From contig NC_018681.1 in assembly GCF_000250675.2 (NCBI RefSeq), positions 8,432,001-8,496,000 on the forward strand: a stretch of 64,000 bases of DNA, read 5' to 3'. How positions within the stretch are numbered: the first letter of the stretch is position 1; each line of letters opens with the position of its first letter. Of the stretch, positions 41,806-50,032 are shown one piece after another. Origin of the DNA: Nocardia brasiliensis ATCC 700358. Lineage in GTDB: Bacteria; Actinomycetota; Actinomycetes; Mycobacteriales; Mycobacteriaceae. The notes under the pieces were generated by a model that saw only the letters and a list, made by a program, of their open reading frames with translations, was not told the DNA's origin and did not search any database. Made by a program: the position numbers and the translations under genes.

Positions 41806-42609
41806 GTGGCGACGACCGATACCCAGTACGAGGACCTGCTCCGACTGGTACTCGCATCCGGCACGAACAAGGCGGACCGCACCGGCACCGGCACGCGCAG
41901 CATCTTCGGTCACCAGCTGCGCTACGACCTGGCCGCGGGCTTCCCGCTGATCACCACCAAAAAGGTGCATCTGAAATCGATCGTCTACGAGTTGCTCTGG
42001 TTCCTGCGCGGCGATTCCAACGCGACCTGGTTGCAGGAGCACGGCGTCTCCATCTGGGACGAATGGGCCGATGCCGACGGCGAACTGGGCCCGGTCTACG
42101 GCGTCCAGTGGCGGTCCTGGCCGACGCCGGACGGCACGCACATCGACCAGATCTCCGAGGTCCTGCAGACGCTGCGCACCAACCCGGACTCGCGGCGCAT
42201 GCTGGTATCGGCTTGGAACGTCGCTGAATTGAACAAGATGGCGCTGGCCCCCTGCCACGCCTTCTTCCAGTTCTACGTGGCCGACGGGCGGCTGTCCTGC
42301 CAGCTGTATCAGCGCAGCGCCGACCTCTTCCTCGGCGTGCCGTTCAATATCGCCAGCTACGCGCTGCTCACCCACATGGTGGCGCAGCAGACCGAGCTCG
42401 AGCCCGGCGACTTCATCTGGACCGGTGGCGACTGCCATATCTACGACAACCACCTCGACCAGGTTGACGAGCAGCTGTCCCGGGATCCGTACCCGTTCCC
42501 GACGCTGCGCCTGCGTCCCGCGCCGACGCTGTTCGACTACGTCTACGAGGATGTGGAAGTGGTCGGCTACCAGCATCATCCGGCGATCAAGGCACCGGTC
42601 GCGGTGTGA
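41806..42609 (+). CDS. thyA: Thymidylate synthase ThyA
   Basis: A 267-residue folate-dependent enzyme making dTMP from dUMP. DRTGTGTRSIFGHQLRYDL, the nucleophile Cys150 in MALAPCHAFFQFYV, LSCQLYQRSADLFLGVPFNIASYALL, and HIYDNHLDQ are all present. Starts with GTG; its stop overlaps the folA start by 4 nt. The pair couples dTMP synthesis to dihydrofolate recycling. Confidence 0.97.
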   Translation: MATTDTQYEDLLRLVLASGTNKADRTGTGTRSIFGHQLRYDLAAGFPLITTKKVHLKSIVYELLWFLRGDSNATWLQEHGVSIWDEWADADGELGPVYGVQWRSWPTPDGTHIDQISEVLQTLRTNPDSRRMLVSAWNVAELNKMALAPCHAFFQFYVADGRLSCQLYQRSADLFLGVPFNIASYALLTHMVAQQTELEPGDFIWTGGDCHIYDNHLDQVDEQLSRDPYPFPTLRLRPAPTLFDYVYEDVEVVGYQHHPAIKAPVAV

Positions 42610-43142
42610 ACGACCACGCCCGTATCCGGCAGCACGGCAGCGGCGCCCGCACGATCGGCTTGATCTGGGCGCAGACGCCCGACGGCGTCATCGGTGCCGA
42701 CAACACCATCCCCTGGCGGGTGCCCGAGGACATGGCGAATTTCAAAGCCGTCACCATGGGCCATCCGGTGATCATGGGCAGGCGGACCTGGGATTCGCTG
42801 CCGCCTCGATTCCGGCCGCTGGTGGGTCGCCGCAACATCGTGGTGACCCGACAGCCCGACTGGGCCGCCGGGGGCGCCGAACGCGCGGGCTCGGTGCCCG
42901 AGGCGCTGGCGCTGAGCGGCCAGGACACCGTGTGGATCGCCGGTGGCGGTGAGATATACCGCGCCGCCATGGCTTTCGCCACCGATCTGCTCGTCACCGA
43001 GGTGGACACCGAGGTCGCCGGCGATGCCTACGCGCCCCCCATCGGGCCCGAGTGGAAGGACGCCGACACCTCGCCGTGGCAGGCCTCGACCTCCGGCGTG
43101 AACTATCGAATCCGCCGTTATATCCGCAGGTCTGCTGACTGA
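42606..43142 (+). CDS. folA: Dihydrofolate reductase
   Basis: A 178-residue DHFR that regenerates tetrahydrofolate with NADPH. Blocks are LIWAQTPDGVIGADNTIPWRVPEDMANFK (N-terminal substrate loop), VIMGRRTWDSLPPRFRPLVGRRNIVVTR and VWIAGGGEIYRAAM. The N-terminus is extended by ~12 residues compared with E. coli. GTG start within the thyA stop. Confidence 0.95.
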   Translation: MNDHARIRQHGSGARTIGLIWAQTPDGVIGADNTIPWRVPEDMANFKAVTMGHPVIMGRRTWDSLPPRFRPLVGRRNIVVTRQPDWAAGGAERAGSVPEALALSGQDTVWIAGGGEIYRAAMAFATDLLVTEVDTEVAGDAYAPPIGPEWKDADTSPWQASTSGVNYRIRRYIRRSAD

Positions 43143-43340
43143 TCGCGGTCGAGTAACCGATCGTCGCGCCGCGCACGACACCGTTCGATCACAGAACGCC
43201 GCCACCCCGCAAACCGGACACGAGAGGCTGCGCGGTCGGGCATACTCCAGGGTAAGTGGCGCCCGGGCCCAGTCCGCCCGAGTCCCCGAGCCGATGCGAC
43301 CAGCCCTCGCACCGGCTGCTGTCATTGCGAAAGGCGGTCC

Positions 43341-43667
43341 ATGGACAAGAAATCGCTGACTGCGGTTGCTCGGCAACAACTCAAGTTGGCCAGCACCGCC
43401 ACGAGCGGACGCAGTTCGCAGACGATCTACGGTGGTCACGCGAACACCCTGCGCCAGACCGTGGTCGGCCTCAGCGCGGGCCAGAGCCTGGCCGAGCACG
43501 ACAACGCGGGCGAGGCCACCCTGCTCGTGCTCAGCGGCACGCTCACCCTGATCAGCGGCGCCAACGAGTGGAAGGGCTCGACCGGCGACCTGCTGGTGGT
43601 GCCCAAGGCCAGGCACAGCGTCAAAGCCGTCGACGACGTGGCCTTCCTGCTGACGGTCGCCAAGTAG
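43341..43667 (+). CDS. Small single-domain cupin
   Basis: A 108-residue cupin. The beta-barrel motif 1 region is LSAGQSLAEHDNAGEATLLVLSGTLTL and motif 2 is GDLLVVPKARHSVKAVDDVAFLLTVAK. Motif 1 keeps one His and the Glu; the final His is in PKARHSV, so metal binding is possible. A basic N-terminus (MDKKSLTAVARQQLKLA) precedes. Function unknown. An AAAGG precedes the ATG, and a possible -10 (CATACT) lies at about 43239. Confidence 0.8.
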   Translation: MDKKSLTAVARQQLKLASTATSGRSSQTIYGGHANTLRQTVVGLSAGQSLAEHDNAGEATLLVLSGTLTLISGANEWKGSTGDLLVVPKARHSVKAVDDVAFLLTVAK

Positions 43668-43727
43668 TAGCCGGCGAGCCCGTGCCATCTGCTCGGTGAT
43701 CTTGGTACGGGCATTAGGCTCTTGGCT

Positions 43728-44747
43728 ATGAGTGAGCCGCAGTCGATTCTTGAACCGCTCACACCGGCCGCGATCTTCCTCGTGGCCACCATCGACGAGG
43801 GCGGCGAGGCGGTCGTGCGGGACACGCTCGCCGATATCGCCGGACTGCGCCGCTCGGTCGGATTCCGCATTCCCGGCGCCGGACTCAGCTGTGTCACCGC
43901 GATCGGCGCCGCCGCCTGGGATCGGCTCTTCGCCGGACCCAAGCCCGCCGAACTGCACGAGTTCCCCGGCTTCGTCGGCGCTCAGCACCGCGCCCCCGCG
44001 ACGCCGGGCGATCTGCTGTTCCACATCCGGGCCCAGAATCAGGACGCCTGCTTCGAACTCGCCATGACCATCGGCGACCGGCTCGCGGGCGCGGCCACCA
44101 TCGTGGACGAGACCATCGGCTTCCGCTATTTCGAACAGCGCGACCTGCTCGGGTTCGTGGACGGCACGGAGAATCCCGAGGGCCAGTCGGCCTACGCGGC
44201 CGCGCTGGTCGGCGACGAGGATCCCGAATTCCGCGGCGGCAGTTACGTCATCGTGCAGAAGTACCTGCATCCGCTGGCGGACTGGCGGGCGCTGACCGTC
44301 GAACAGCAGGAAAAGATCATCGGCCGTACCAAGCTGGACGATTTCGAGCTGTCCGACGCGGACAAGCCGGCGGACTCGCACGTCGCGGTGAACACCATCG
44401 TCGACGCCGACGGCACCGAACGCGAGATCCTGCGCGCCAACATGCCGTTCGGCAGCGTCAAGGACGGCGAGTTCGGCACCTACTACATCGCGTACGCGGC
44501 CACGCCCAGCGTCACCGAGCTGATGCTGACGCGCATGTTCGTCGGCACCGAAGAGGCGGCCTACGACCGCATCCTCGACTTCTCCATCGCGGTCACCGGC
44601 ACCTCGTTCTTCGCGCCGACCGTCGATTTCCTGGAAGAACTTCCCCCACCGCCGGACGACACCGCAGCAGCAGAAGACGTGCAGCCCAACGACATCGGCG
44701 CTGGCTCACTCGGTATCGGCACGTTGAAAAGGAGCAGGCAGTCATGA
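43728..44747 (+). CDS. Dye-decolorizing peroxidase (DypB type) with encapsulin-targeting peptide
   Basis: A 339-residue heme peroxidase. The distal Asp lies in LLGFVDGTENPEGQ, the proximal heme His in DSHVAVNTIV, and the distal Arg in EILRANMPFGSV, matching Asp153, His226 and Arg244 of Rhodococcus jostii DypB. The C-terminus is a flexible acidic linker ending in GAGSLGIGTLKRSRQS, the encapsulin-loading peptide of Dyp cargo (consensus GSLxIGSLK). The protein should therefore be packaged inside the shell encoded by the next gene. ATG 43728 is used; a TTG six bases upstream is less likely. Its stop overlaps the shell-gene start as ATGA. Confidence 0.93.
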   Translation: MSEPQSILEPLTPAAIFLVATIDEGGEAVVRDTLADIAGLRRSVGFRIPGAGLSCVTAIGAAAWDRLFAGPKPAELHEFPGFVGAQHRAPATPGDLLFHIRAQNQDACFELAMTIGDRLAGAATIVDETIGFRYFEQRDLLGFVDGTENPEGQSAYAAALVGDEDPEFRGGSYVIVQKYLHPLADWRALTVEQQEKIIGRTKLDDFELSDADKPADSHVAVNTIVDADGTEREILRANMPFGSVKDGEFGTYYIAYAATPSVTELMLTRMFVGTEEAAYDRILDFSIAVTGTSFFAPTVDFLEELPPPPDDTAAAEDVQPNDIGAGSLGIGTLKRSRQS

Positions 44748-45544
44748 ACAACCTCCATCGCGAACTCGCGCCGATCACCGACGAGGCATGGTCGGTGATC
44801 GAGGAAGAGGCGACGCGCACCTTCAAACGGCATATCGCGGGCCGCCGCGTCGTGGATGTGTCCGGCCCGCACGGCCTGGACTACGCGGCCGTCGGCACCG
44901 GGCACACCGACTCGATCGCGCCACCCGCCGACGGCGTGCTCGCCCGGCAGCGCGTGGTCGCGCCGCTGGTCGAGTTGCGGGTGCCGTTCCGGTTGTCCCG
45001 CGAGGAACTCGACAACGTGGAACGCGGTGCCAAGGACACCGATCTGGATCCGGTGAAGGACGCCGCGCAAAAGATCGCCTTCGCCGAGGATCGTGCCATC
45101 TTCGAGGGCTACCCCGCTGCGAATATCACCGGCATCCGGGCGAGTTCGACCAACCAGGCGATCGCGCTGCCCAGCGATCCGCGCCAGGTGCCGGAGTCGG
45201 TGGCGCTCGCGTTGAGTGCGTTGCGCCTGGCGGGCGTCGACGGGCCGTACTCGGTGCTGTTGAGCGCGGACCTGTTCACGGCGGTCAGCGAGACCTCCGA
45301 TCACGGGCACCCGATCCGCACCCATATCGAACGGCTCATCCCGGACGGCGAGATCATCTGGGCGCCCGCCATCGACGGCGCGTTCGTGCTCACCACCCGC
45401 GGCGGCGACTACGACCTGCGGCTCGGACAGGACCTCTCGATCGGCTACCTGTCCCACGACGCCGAGTCGGTGCAGCTGTACTTCCAGCAGAGCCTCACCT
45501 TCCTGGTGTACACGGCCGAGGCCGCGGTCGCGCTCGAATCCTGA
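44744..45544 (+). CDS. Encapsulin nanocompartment shell protein (Cfp29/linocin M18 family)
   Basis: A 266-residue HK97-fold shell protein. MNNLHRELAPITDEAWSVIEEEATRTFKRHIAGRRVVDV and the C-terminal LSIGYLSHDAESVQLYFQQSLTFLVYT are family hallmarks; ITGIRASS and FEGYPAANITG form the surface and E-loop region. About 60 copies (T=1) would assemble around the DyP hexamer. AAGGAG lies 9 nt upstream, inside the DyP coding end, with a 4-nt ATGA overlap that links cargo and shell synthesis. Confidence 0.95.
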   Translation: MNNLHRELAPITDEAWSVIEEEATRTFKRHIAGRRVVDVSGPHGLDYAAVGTGHTDSIAPPADGVLARQRVVAPLVELRVPFRLSREELDNVERGAKDTDLDPVKDAAQKIAFAEDRAIFEGYPAANITGIRASSTNQAIALPSDPRQVPESVALALSALRLAGVDGPYSVLLSADLFTAVSETSDHGHPIRTHIERLIPDGEIIWAPAIDGAFVLTTRGGDYDLRLGQDLSIGYLSHDAESVQLYFQQSLTFLVYTAEAAVALES

Positions 45545-45614
45545 GCCGCGCGCCCGGGCCACAGCGGGGCGGTAGCGTGTGCCGCAGCACAGCCGGACAC
45601 AGGTGAGGTGAACG

Positions 45615-46145
45615 ATGACGACGGTGCGCGCGGGCGTGGTGCCCGCCCAGCGGGCGGCGCTCTACAGCGCGCTCAGCATCCTGGTGACCGCCGGACTGTG
45701 TGCGGCGGTGGTCGCGCTGTTCGGCGTCAACCGCGTGTTCACCGGGCTGCTTGCCGGTGCGATCGCCGGCATCGCGGTGGCCGTCGCGCTGTTCACCCGG
45801 GACGCCGTCGTGCTCACCGAGCGCGCGATCTACCGGCGTACGCCGTGGACGCGGTCGAGCATCGACTGGGATCGGGTGGTCGCTGGGCGCTTCGCGCTCG
45901 ACGACCGGGCCCGGTGGTCGCTCGCGCTCGATCTGACCGATGGCGCGGAACGCCACGGCGAATTGGTGCTGCTGGCCATCCCGCCGGTGCTCGGCCCGGT
46001 GTCCGGCGCCTACGACCTGCGTAAACGAGAGCAGGTCAACGAGATTCGTGCCCTGCTACGCAGCAAGCGGGTGCCGATCACCATCCTGCCGGAGATCGCC
46101 GGCGCATTGCAGCAGCACTGGCGGATAGCGCCCCCGACGCACTGA
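45615..46145 (+). CDS. Two-helix membrane protein with C-terminal PH-like domain
   Basis: A 176-residue protein. Two helices near the N-terminus (ALYSALSILVTAGLCAAVVALFGV, FTGLLAGAIAGIAVAVALF) are followed by a cytoplasmic domain (VVLTERAIYRRTPWTRSSIDWDRVVAGRF) that resembles bacterial PH/DUF-type domains. Unknown function. It lies 70 nt after the encapsulin gene on the same strand with a GGTGAGGTG ribosome site, so read-through from the encapsulin unit is possible. Confidence 0.7.
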   Translation: MTTVRAGVVPAQRAALYSALSILVTAGLCAAVVALFGVNRVFTGLLAGAIAGIAVAVALFTRDAVVLTERAIYRRTPWTRSSIDWDRVVAGRFALDDRARWSLALDLTDGAERHGELVLLAIPPVLGPVSGAYDLRKREQVNEIRALLRSKRVPITILPEIAGALQQHWRIAPPTH

Positions 46146-46175
46146 GCTGCTCCCCAGTCCGCACCGCGCCGGTTC

Positions 46176-46838
46176 TCACTGCGCCTGTTCGAGCACCTGC
46201 GCCGCGGCGGCACGCAGCGCGACCAGGTCGCCGGGCCAGCCGAGCACCCGCAGCGCGGCCTCCGGAATCGTTCGTTCCGCCTCGGCGGGTGCCTTGCCCT
46301 CGTCCGATCGAATATTGATCACCGTCTCCACCAGCCGGAACGGGAGGGCCGCCGCACCGACGACGCCGACGCCAGCACCCGCGGCCAGCACCGCCGCGGC
46401 CGAACTCTCGTAGTGGCCGCGTAGTTCGTCGCGCCGCAGCCGGAACGCGGCGAACCGTGCGGTGCGCAGTTCCGGAAGCAGGTACAGCGCACCGAGATTC
46501 CAGCGGGACGCGCAGAGTTGCCGGACGTCGAACCAGGCGAGGGCGTACAGGCGGGCCGCAGGCGAGGCCGACACGTTCCCCAGTCGCTCGGCGAGTTCCA
46601 ATGGGGCAGCTATGGTTTCGGCAAGCAGCGCATCGAGGATGTCATCCTTGGCGGCGAAATGGTGATACAGCGATGCCTGACGGATCCCGACCGCGTCGGC
46701 GACCACACGGGTGGAGGTGTTCGCGTAGCCATTGGTAGTGAAGAGTTCCCCGGCGGCATCCAGGATCTCGGCGCGCGGCGTCTGGCCGCGACGGCGTCGC
46801 TGCTCCACCCGAGGACGGCCGGGGCCGAGGTTTGCCAC
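46176..46838 (-). CDS. TetR-family regulator of the permease/DUF1989 operon
   Basis: A 220-residue regulator. The HTH is AEILDAAGELFTTNGYANTSTRVVADAVGIRQASLYHHFAAKDDIL in extended form; QASLYHHFAAKDDIL is its signature end. The N-terminus is basic (RPRVEQRRRRGQ). It lies divergently 207 nt from the permease operon. The shared gap has two copies of CTGTCATNNGATAG, its likely operators. GTG 46838 chosen because the preceding residues of the open frame are not TetR-like. Confidence 0.85.
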   Translation of the reverse strand: MANLGPGRPRVEQRRRRGQTPRAEILDAAGELFTTNGYANTSTRVVADAVGIRQASLYHHFAAKDDILDALLAETIAAPLELAERLGNVSASPAARLYALAWFDVRQLCASRWNLGALYLLPELRTARFAAFRLRRDELRGHYESSAAAVLAAGAGVGVVGAAALPFRLVETVINIRSDEGKAPAEAERTIPEAALRVLGWPGDLVALRAAAAQVLEQAQ

Positions 46839-46902
46839 ACGTCCATTCTGGCAGGTCGTCACAGGTCGATCCGCCGCGGTACACCGCGGGACAGGCAGCG
46901 GA

Positions 46903-46930
46903 GAGGTTTCTGTCATTCGATAGAAACCTC
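46903..46930. promoter_or_regulatory. Palindromic operator O1 of the permease operon
   Basis: GAGGTTTCT (46903-46911) and AGAAACCTC (46922-46930) form a 28-bp inverted repeat. Its centre includes CTGTCATTCGATAG (46910-46923), found again 95 bp downstream. A likely TetR operator; 65 nt upstream of the TetR GTG. Confidence 0.65.
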
Positions 46931-47004
46931 GGCAACGCAGTTGTTACGGGGGTTGCCGCAAGAGATACATGCGGGTCACCGGAAAAGCGATCGCCACCGC
47001 AAAA

Positions 47005-47018
47005 CTGTCATCTGATAG
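47005..47018. promoter_or_regulatory. Operator O2 upstream of the permease gene
   Basis: CTGTCATCTGATAG matches 12 of 14 bases of the core of O1 and is itself nearly palindromic (CTGTCA/TGATAG). It sits 27 nt before the permease ATG, where it would overlap promoter or start elements. The O1-O2 offset of 95 bp is about nine helical turns. Confidence 0.6.
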
Positions 47019-47045
47019 GTATTGGCCGCTCGCCGAAGGACCCTC

Positions 47046-48584
47046 ATGGCCACAACGTTCGCTCCCCCGCCGCCGCCCGACACCAGCCGCGACGGCGCCG
47101 ACCTCGCCAGGTTCGGCTACCAACCCGTACTGCACCGCAAGCTGGGCCGCTATGCCTCGTTCGCGGCAGGCTTCTCGTTCGTCTCCATCCTCACCACGAT
47201 CTTCCAGTTCTTCGGCTTCGGCTATTCGTTCGGCGGCGCCGCCTTCTTCTGGACCTGGCCGCTGGTCTTCGCCGGACAGTTCCTCGTCGCGTTGAACTTC
47301 GCCGAACTCGCTGCGCGCTATCCCATTTCGGGCTGTATCTACCAGTGGTCGCGCCGCCTCGGCGGCGAACTCGTCGGCTGGTTCGCCGGCTGGATGATGG
47401 TCATCGCGCAGATCGTGACCGCCGCCGCGGCCGCCATCGCGTTGCAGGTGGTGCTGCCGACGATCTGGCCCGGATTCCAGATCATCGGCACCGAAACAGC
47501 GCTCACCTCGTCTTCCGGCGCGACCAACGCCGTGCTGCTCGGCAGTATCCTGCTGGTGGCCACGACCACGATCAACGTGCTCGGCATCGATCTCATGTCG
47601 CGGATCAACTCGATCGGCGTCACCGTCGAGATCGTCGGCGTGCTCGCGATCATCGGGCTCTTCTTCACCCACACCGAGCGCGGGCCGGGCGTCGTGCTCG
47701 ACACCGCTCAGGCGGTGCCCGGTTCCTACCTGGCCGCCTTCTTGGTCTCCGGCCTGATGGCCGCGTACGTGATGGTCGGCTTCGATTCCGCCGGTGAGCT
47801 TTCCGAGGAGACGAAGAATCCGCGCCGGGTGGCGCCGCGCACCATCCTGACCGCGCTCGCGGTCTCCGCGCTCGGCGGCGGGCTGCTGCTGATCGGCGCG
47901 TTGATGGCCGCGCCGAGTCTGTCCGACGGTTCGCTGGCCACCGAGGGGCTGGCCTACGTGCTGACCTCGAAGTTGGACAGCCCGGCGGGCAAAGTGCTGC
48001 TCGGCTGTGTCGCGGTGGCGATCACCGTGTGCACGTTGGCAATTCAGACCGCCGGATCGCGGCTGATGTTCTCGATGGCCCGCGACGGTAAGCTGCCGTT
48101 CGCCGCGCGGGTCGCCGCGGTGCATCCCCGCTTCGGCACTCCGGTGCTGCCCGCCGTGATCATCGGCGTGCTCGGGATCGCGCTGCTGGTGCTGAATCTC
48201 GGCAACGCCGCGATCTTCGCGACCTTGGCCAGCGTCTGCATCGTCACGCTCTACCTGGCGTACCTGCTGGTCACGGTGCCGCTGCTGGTGCGCCGGTTCC
48301 GGGGCATGCCCGCCGACGAACCCACCGAGCAGCGGCTGTTCAGCCTGGGCCGCTTCGGGATTCCGGTGAACGTGCTCGCGGTGCTGTGGGGCGTCGCGAT
48401 GGCGGTGAATCTGGCCTGGCCCCGCGCCGAGGTCTATACGCCGAACGGCGGCAGCTGGTGGATGCGCTGGGCCGCACCGCTGTTCGTGCTGGCGGTGATC
48501 GCCGTCGGCGTGATCGTGCACCGACTGGTCACCGGCGCGCTCGGGCCCGCCGAGAACCGGCAAACCGCAACACCTTCCGCATGA
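47046..48584 (+). CDS. APC-superfamily amino-acid/amine permease
   Basis: A 512-residue transporter with about 12 membrane helices. The N-terminal FGYQPVLHRKLGRYASFAAGFSFVSILTTI and helix 6 region VSGLMAAYVMVGFDSAGELSEETKNPRRVAPR are typical of the amino-acid/choline/urea-cluster permeases. Being first in an operon with two DUF1989 proteins and a urea-carboxylase-like enzyme, it probably imports a nitrogen-rich substrate such as guanidine, a guanidino compound, urea or an amine. ATG 47046 chosen; the frame is open 8 codons upstream. Confidence 0.87.
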   Translation: MATTFAPPPPPDTSRDGADLARFGYQPVLHRKLGRYASFAAGFSFVSILTTIFQFFGFGYSFGGAAFFWTWPLVFAGQFLVALNFAELAARYPISGCIYQWSRRLGGELVGWFAGWMMVIAQIVTAAAAAIALQVVLPTIWPGFQIIGTETALTSSSGATNAVLLGSILLVATTTINVLGIDLMSRINSIGVTVEIVGVLAIIGLFFTHTERGPGVVLDTAQAVPGSYLAAFLVSGLMAAYVMVGFDSAGELSEETKNPRRVAPRTILTALAVSALGGGLLLIGALMAAPSLSDGSLATEGLAYVLTSKLDSPAGKVLLGCVAVAITVCTLAIQTAGSRLMFSMARDGKLPFAARVAAVHPRFGTPVLPAVIIGVLGIALLVLNLGNAAIFATLASVCIVTLYLAYLLVTVPLLVRRFRGMPADEPTEQRLFSLGRFGIPVNVLAVLWGVAMAVNLAWPRAEVYTPNGGSWWMRWAAPLFVLAVIAVGVIVHRLVTGALGPAENRQTATPSA

Positions 48585-48662
48585 GTCCCCGGCGCGGTGG
48601 CGGTGCTTGCCACCACCGCGCCGACGGACACCGGTACGACCGCACCCATCGAAGGGAGCACC

Positions 48663-49415
48663 ATGACGAACACCGCATCGACCTCCGGCGCCAGAGCGCA
48701 CGCACGCGCACAAGCCGCCGCGGCGACCCTCGCCGAACCGGAGCTGCCCAGCGGCATCGATCCGGCGAGAATCACCTTCGCCCAGCGTGTTCCGCCGCAG
48801 GGCTACGCAGGCCTCGTGCTCGGCCGGGGCATCCGGGTCCGGCTGTCCGACCCGGCCGGCGCCGCGTGCGCACACCTGCTGCTCCTGCGCGCCGACGCGC
48901 CGTGGGAGCGGCTGAACGTCGCCGACACCGTCAAGGTGCCGTGGCAGGCCTATCTCGGCGACGGGCATCCGCTCCTGTCCGACCAGGGACGCATCCTCGC
49001 CACGGTGCTCGCCGATACGTCGGGCCGGCACGACGCCCTGTGCGGCCCGACCGCCGAGGCACGGCAGCTGTTGCGCCTGGCCGGCGCCAAACACGGTCTG
49101 GCGCCACGTGATATCGGCCCGACGGTGTCGTTCTTCCGCGGCGTCCGGGTGGCCGCCGACGGCGCACTGACCGCCACCGGCAGCGCCGCCCCCGGTTCCT
49201 CGGTCGAGTTGCTGCTGCACCTGCCGGTGACGCTGCTCGTCGCCAACGCCACCCACCCGCTCGACGACCGCGCGGCCACGGACCTCGATGTCGTGGCCTG
49301 GACGGCGCCCGAGGAGCTCGCCGTAGCGCACAGCTCCGACCCGGAATACCAACGGGCCGTGCAGAACACCGAACAGGCCTGGACAGCCGCGCGCACACCG
49401 GAGGTAGCGCAATGA
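48663..49415 (+). CDS. DUF1989 urea-carboxylase-associated protein 1 (carboxyguanidine deiminase-type subunit)
   Basis: A 250-residue member of DUF1989. Blocks include GYAGLVLGRGIRVRLSDPAGAACAHLLLLRAD, AYLGDGHPLLSDQGRILATVLADTSGRHDALCG and ELLLHLPVTLLVANATHPLD. Paired DUF1989 proteins next to urea or guanidine carboxylases have been shown elsewhere to form the carboxyguanidine deiminase (CgdA/CgdB), which turns carboxyguanidine into allophanate. The ATG has GGGAG upstream. The stop overlaps the next start by 4 nt (ATGA). Confidence 0.85.
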   Translation: MTNTASTSGARAHARAQAAAATLAEPELPSGIDPARITFAQRVPPQGYAGLVLGRGIRVRLSDPAGAACAHLLLLRADAPWERLNVADTVKVPWQAYLGDGHPLLSDQGRILATVLADTSGRHDALCGPTAEARQLLRLAGAKHGLAPRDIGPTVSFFRGVRVAADGALTATGSAAPGSSVELLLHLPVTLLVANATHPLDDRAATDLDVVAWTAPEELAVAHSSDPEYQRAVQNTEQAWTAARTPEVAQ

Positions 49416-50032
49416 ACACCACCCCGTCCCGTAGCACGGTGCTCGATGAGCTCGTGCCCGCGCGGTCGTCCTGGTCCGCGGTAGTGGCCGCGGGCGACCA
49501 CCTGGAGATCATCGACCTGCACGGCAACCAGGCCGTCGACTGTCTGCTGTACTCGGCTGCCGATCACAGCGACCGCTACAGCGCACAGGCCACCGTCGCC
49601 GCGCAACGCAACATCTTCCTCACCACCGGCAGCGTGCTGCGCACCGACGTGGGTACCGCGCTGATGACGGTCGTCGCCGACGAGGTCGGCAACCACGACA
49701 CCATCGCGGGCGCCTGCTCGCAGGAGTCGAACACGCTTCGCTACGGACACCACACCCGGCACCAGCACGCGTGCGTGGAGAACTTTCTCACCGCGGCGCT
49801 GTCCTGGGGTCTGAGCAAGCGCGACCTGGTGTCGAACATCAACTGGTTCATGAACGTTCCGGTGGAAGCCGACGGCACACTCGGCATCGTCGACGGCTTG
49901 TCCGCGCCAGGAAAGAAGGTCACGCTGCGCGCGGAGATCGACACCCTGGTCCTGGTCTCCAACTGCCCCCAGATCAACAACCCGTGCAACGGTTTCGACC
50001 CGACGCCGGTGCGCATGGTGGTGACCCGATGA
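49412..50032 (+). CDS. DUF1989 urea-carboxylase-associated protein 2 (carboxyguanidine deiminase-type subunit)
   Basis: A 206-residue DUF1989 protein and likely partner of the previous one. It has VVAAGDHLEIIDLHGNQAVDCLLYSA, EVGNHDTIAGACSQESNTLRYG with Cys and His as probable metal or catalytic residues, NWFMNVPV, and the C-terminal LVLVSNCPQINNPCNGFDPTPVRM. It overlaps both neighbours by 4 nt (ATGA), so all three enzymes are made in fixed proportion. Confidence 0.87.
   Translation: MNTTPSRSTVLDELVPARSSWSAVVAAGDHLEIIDLHGNQAVDCLLYSAADHSDRYSAQATVAAQRNIFLTTGSVLRTDVGTALMTVVADEVGNHDTIAGACSQESNTLRYGHHTRHQHACVENFLTAALSWGLSKRDLVSNINWFMNVPVEADGTLGIVDGLSAPGKKVTLRAEIDTLVLVSNCPQINNPCNGFDPTPVRMVVTR

Noticed and set aside
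46839..47045. Guanidine (ykkC-type) riboswitch before the permease operon
   Set aside because: No ykkC-like conserved ACG(A/G) loops seen; the palindromes fit a TetR operator better.
49771..50028. Upstream extension of the carboxyltransferase frame as a hidden biotin carboxylase
   Set aside because: These 86 codons overlap the DUF1989 gene in another frame and show no ATP-grasp features.
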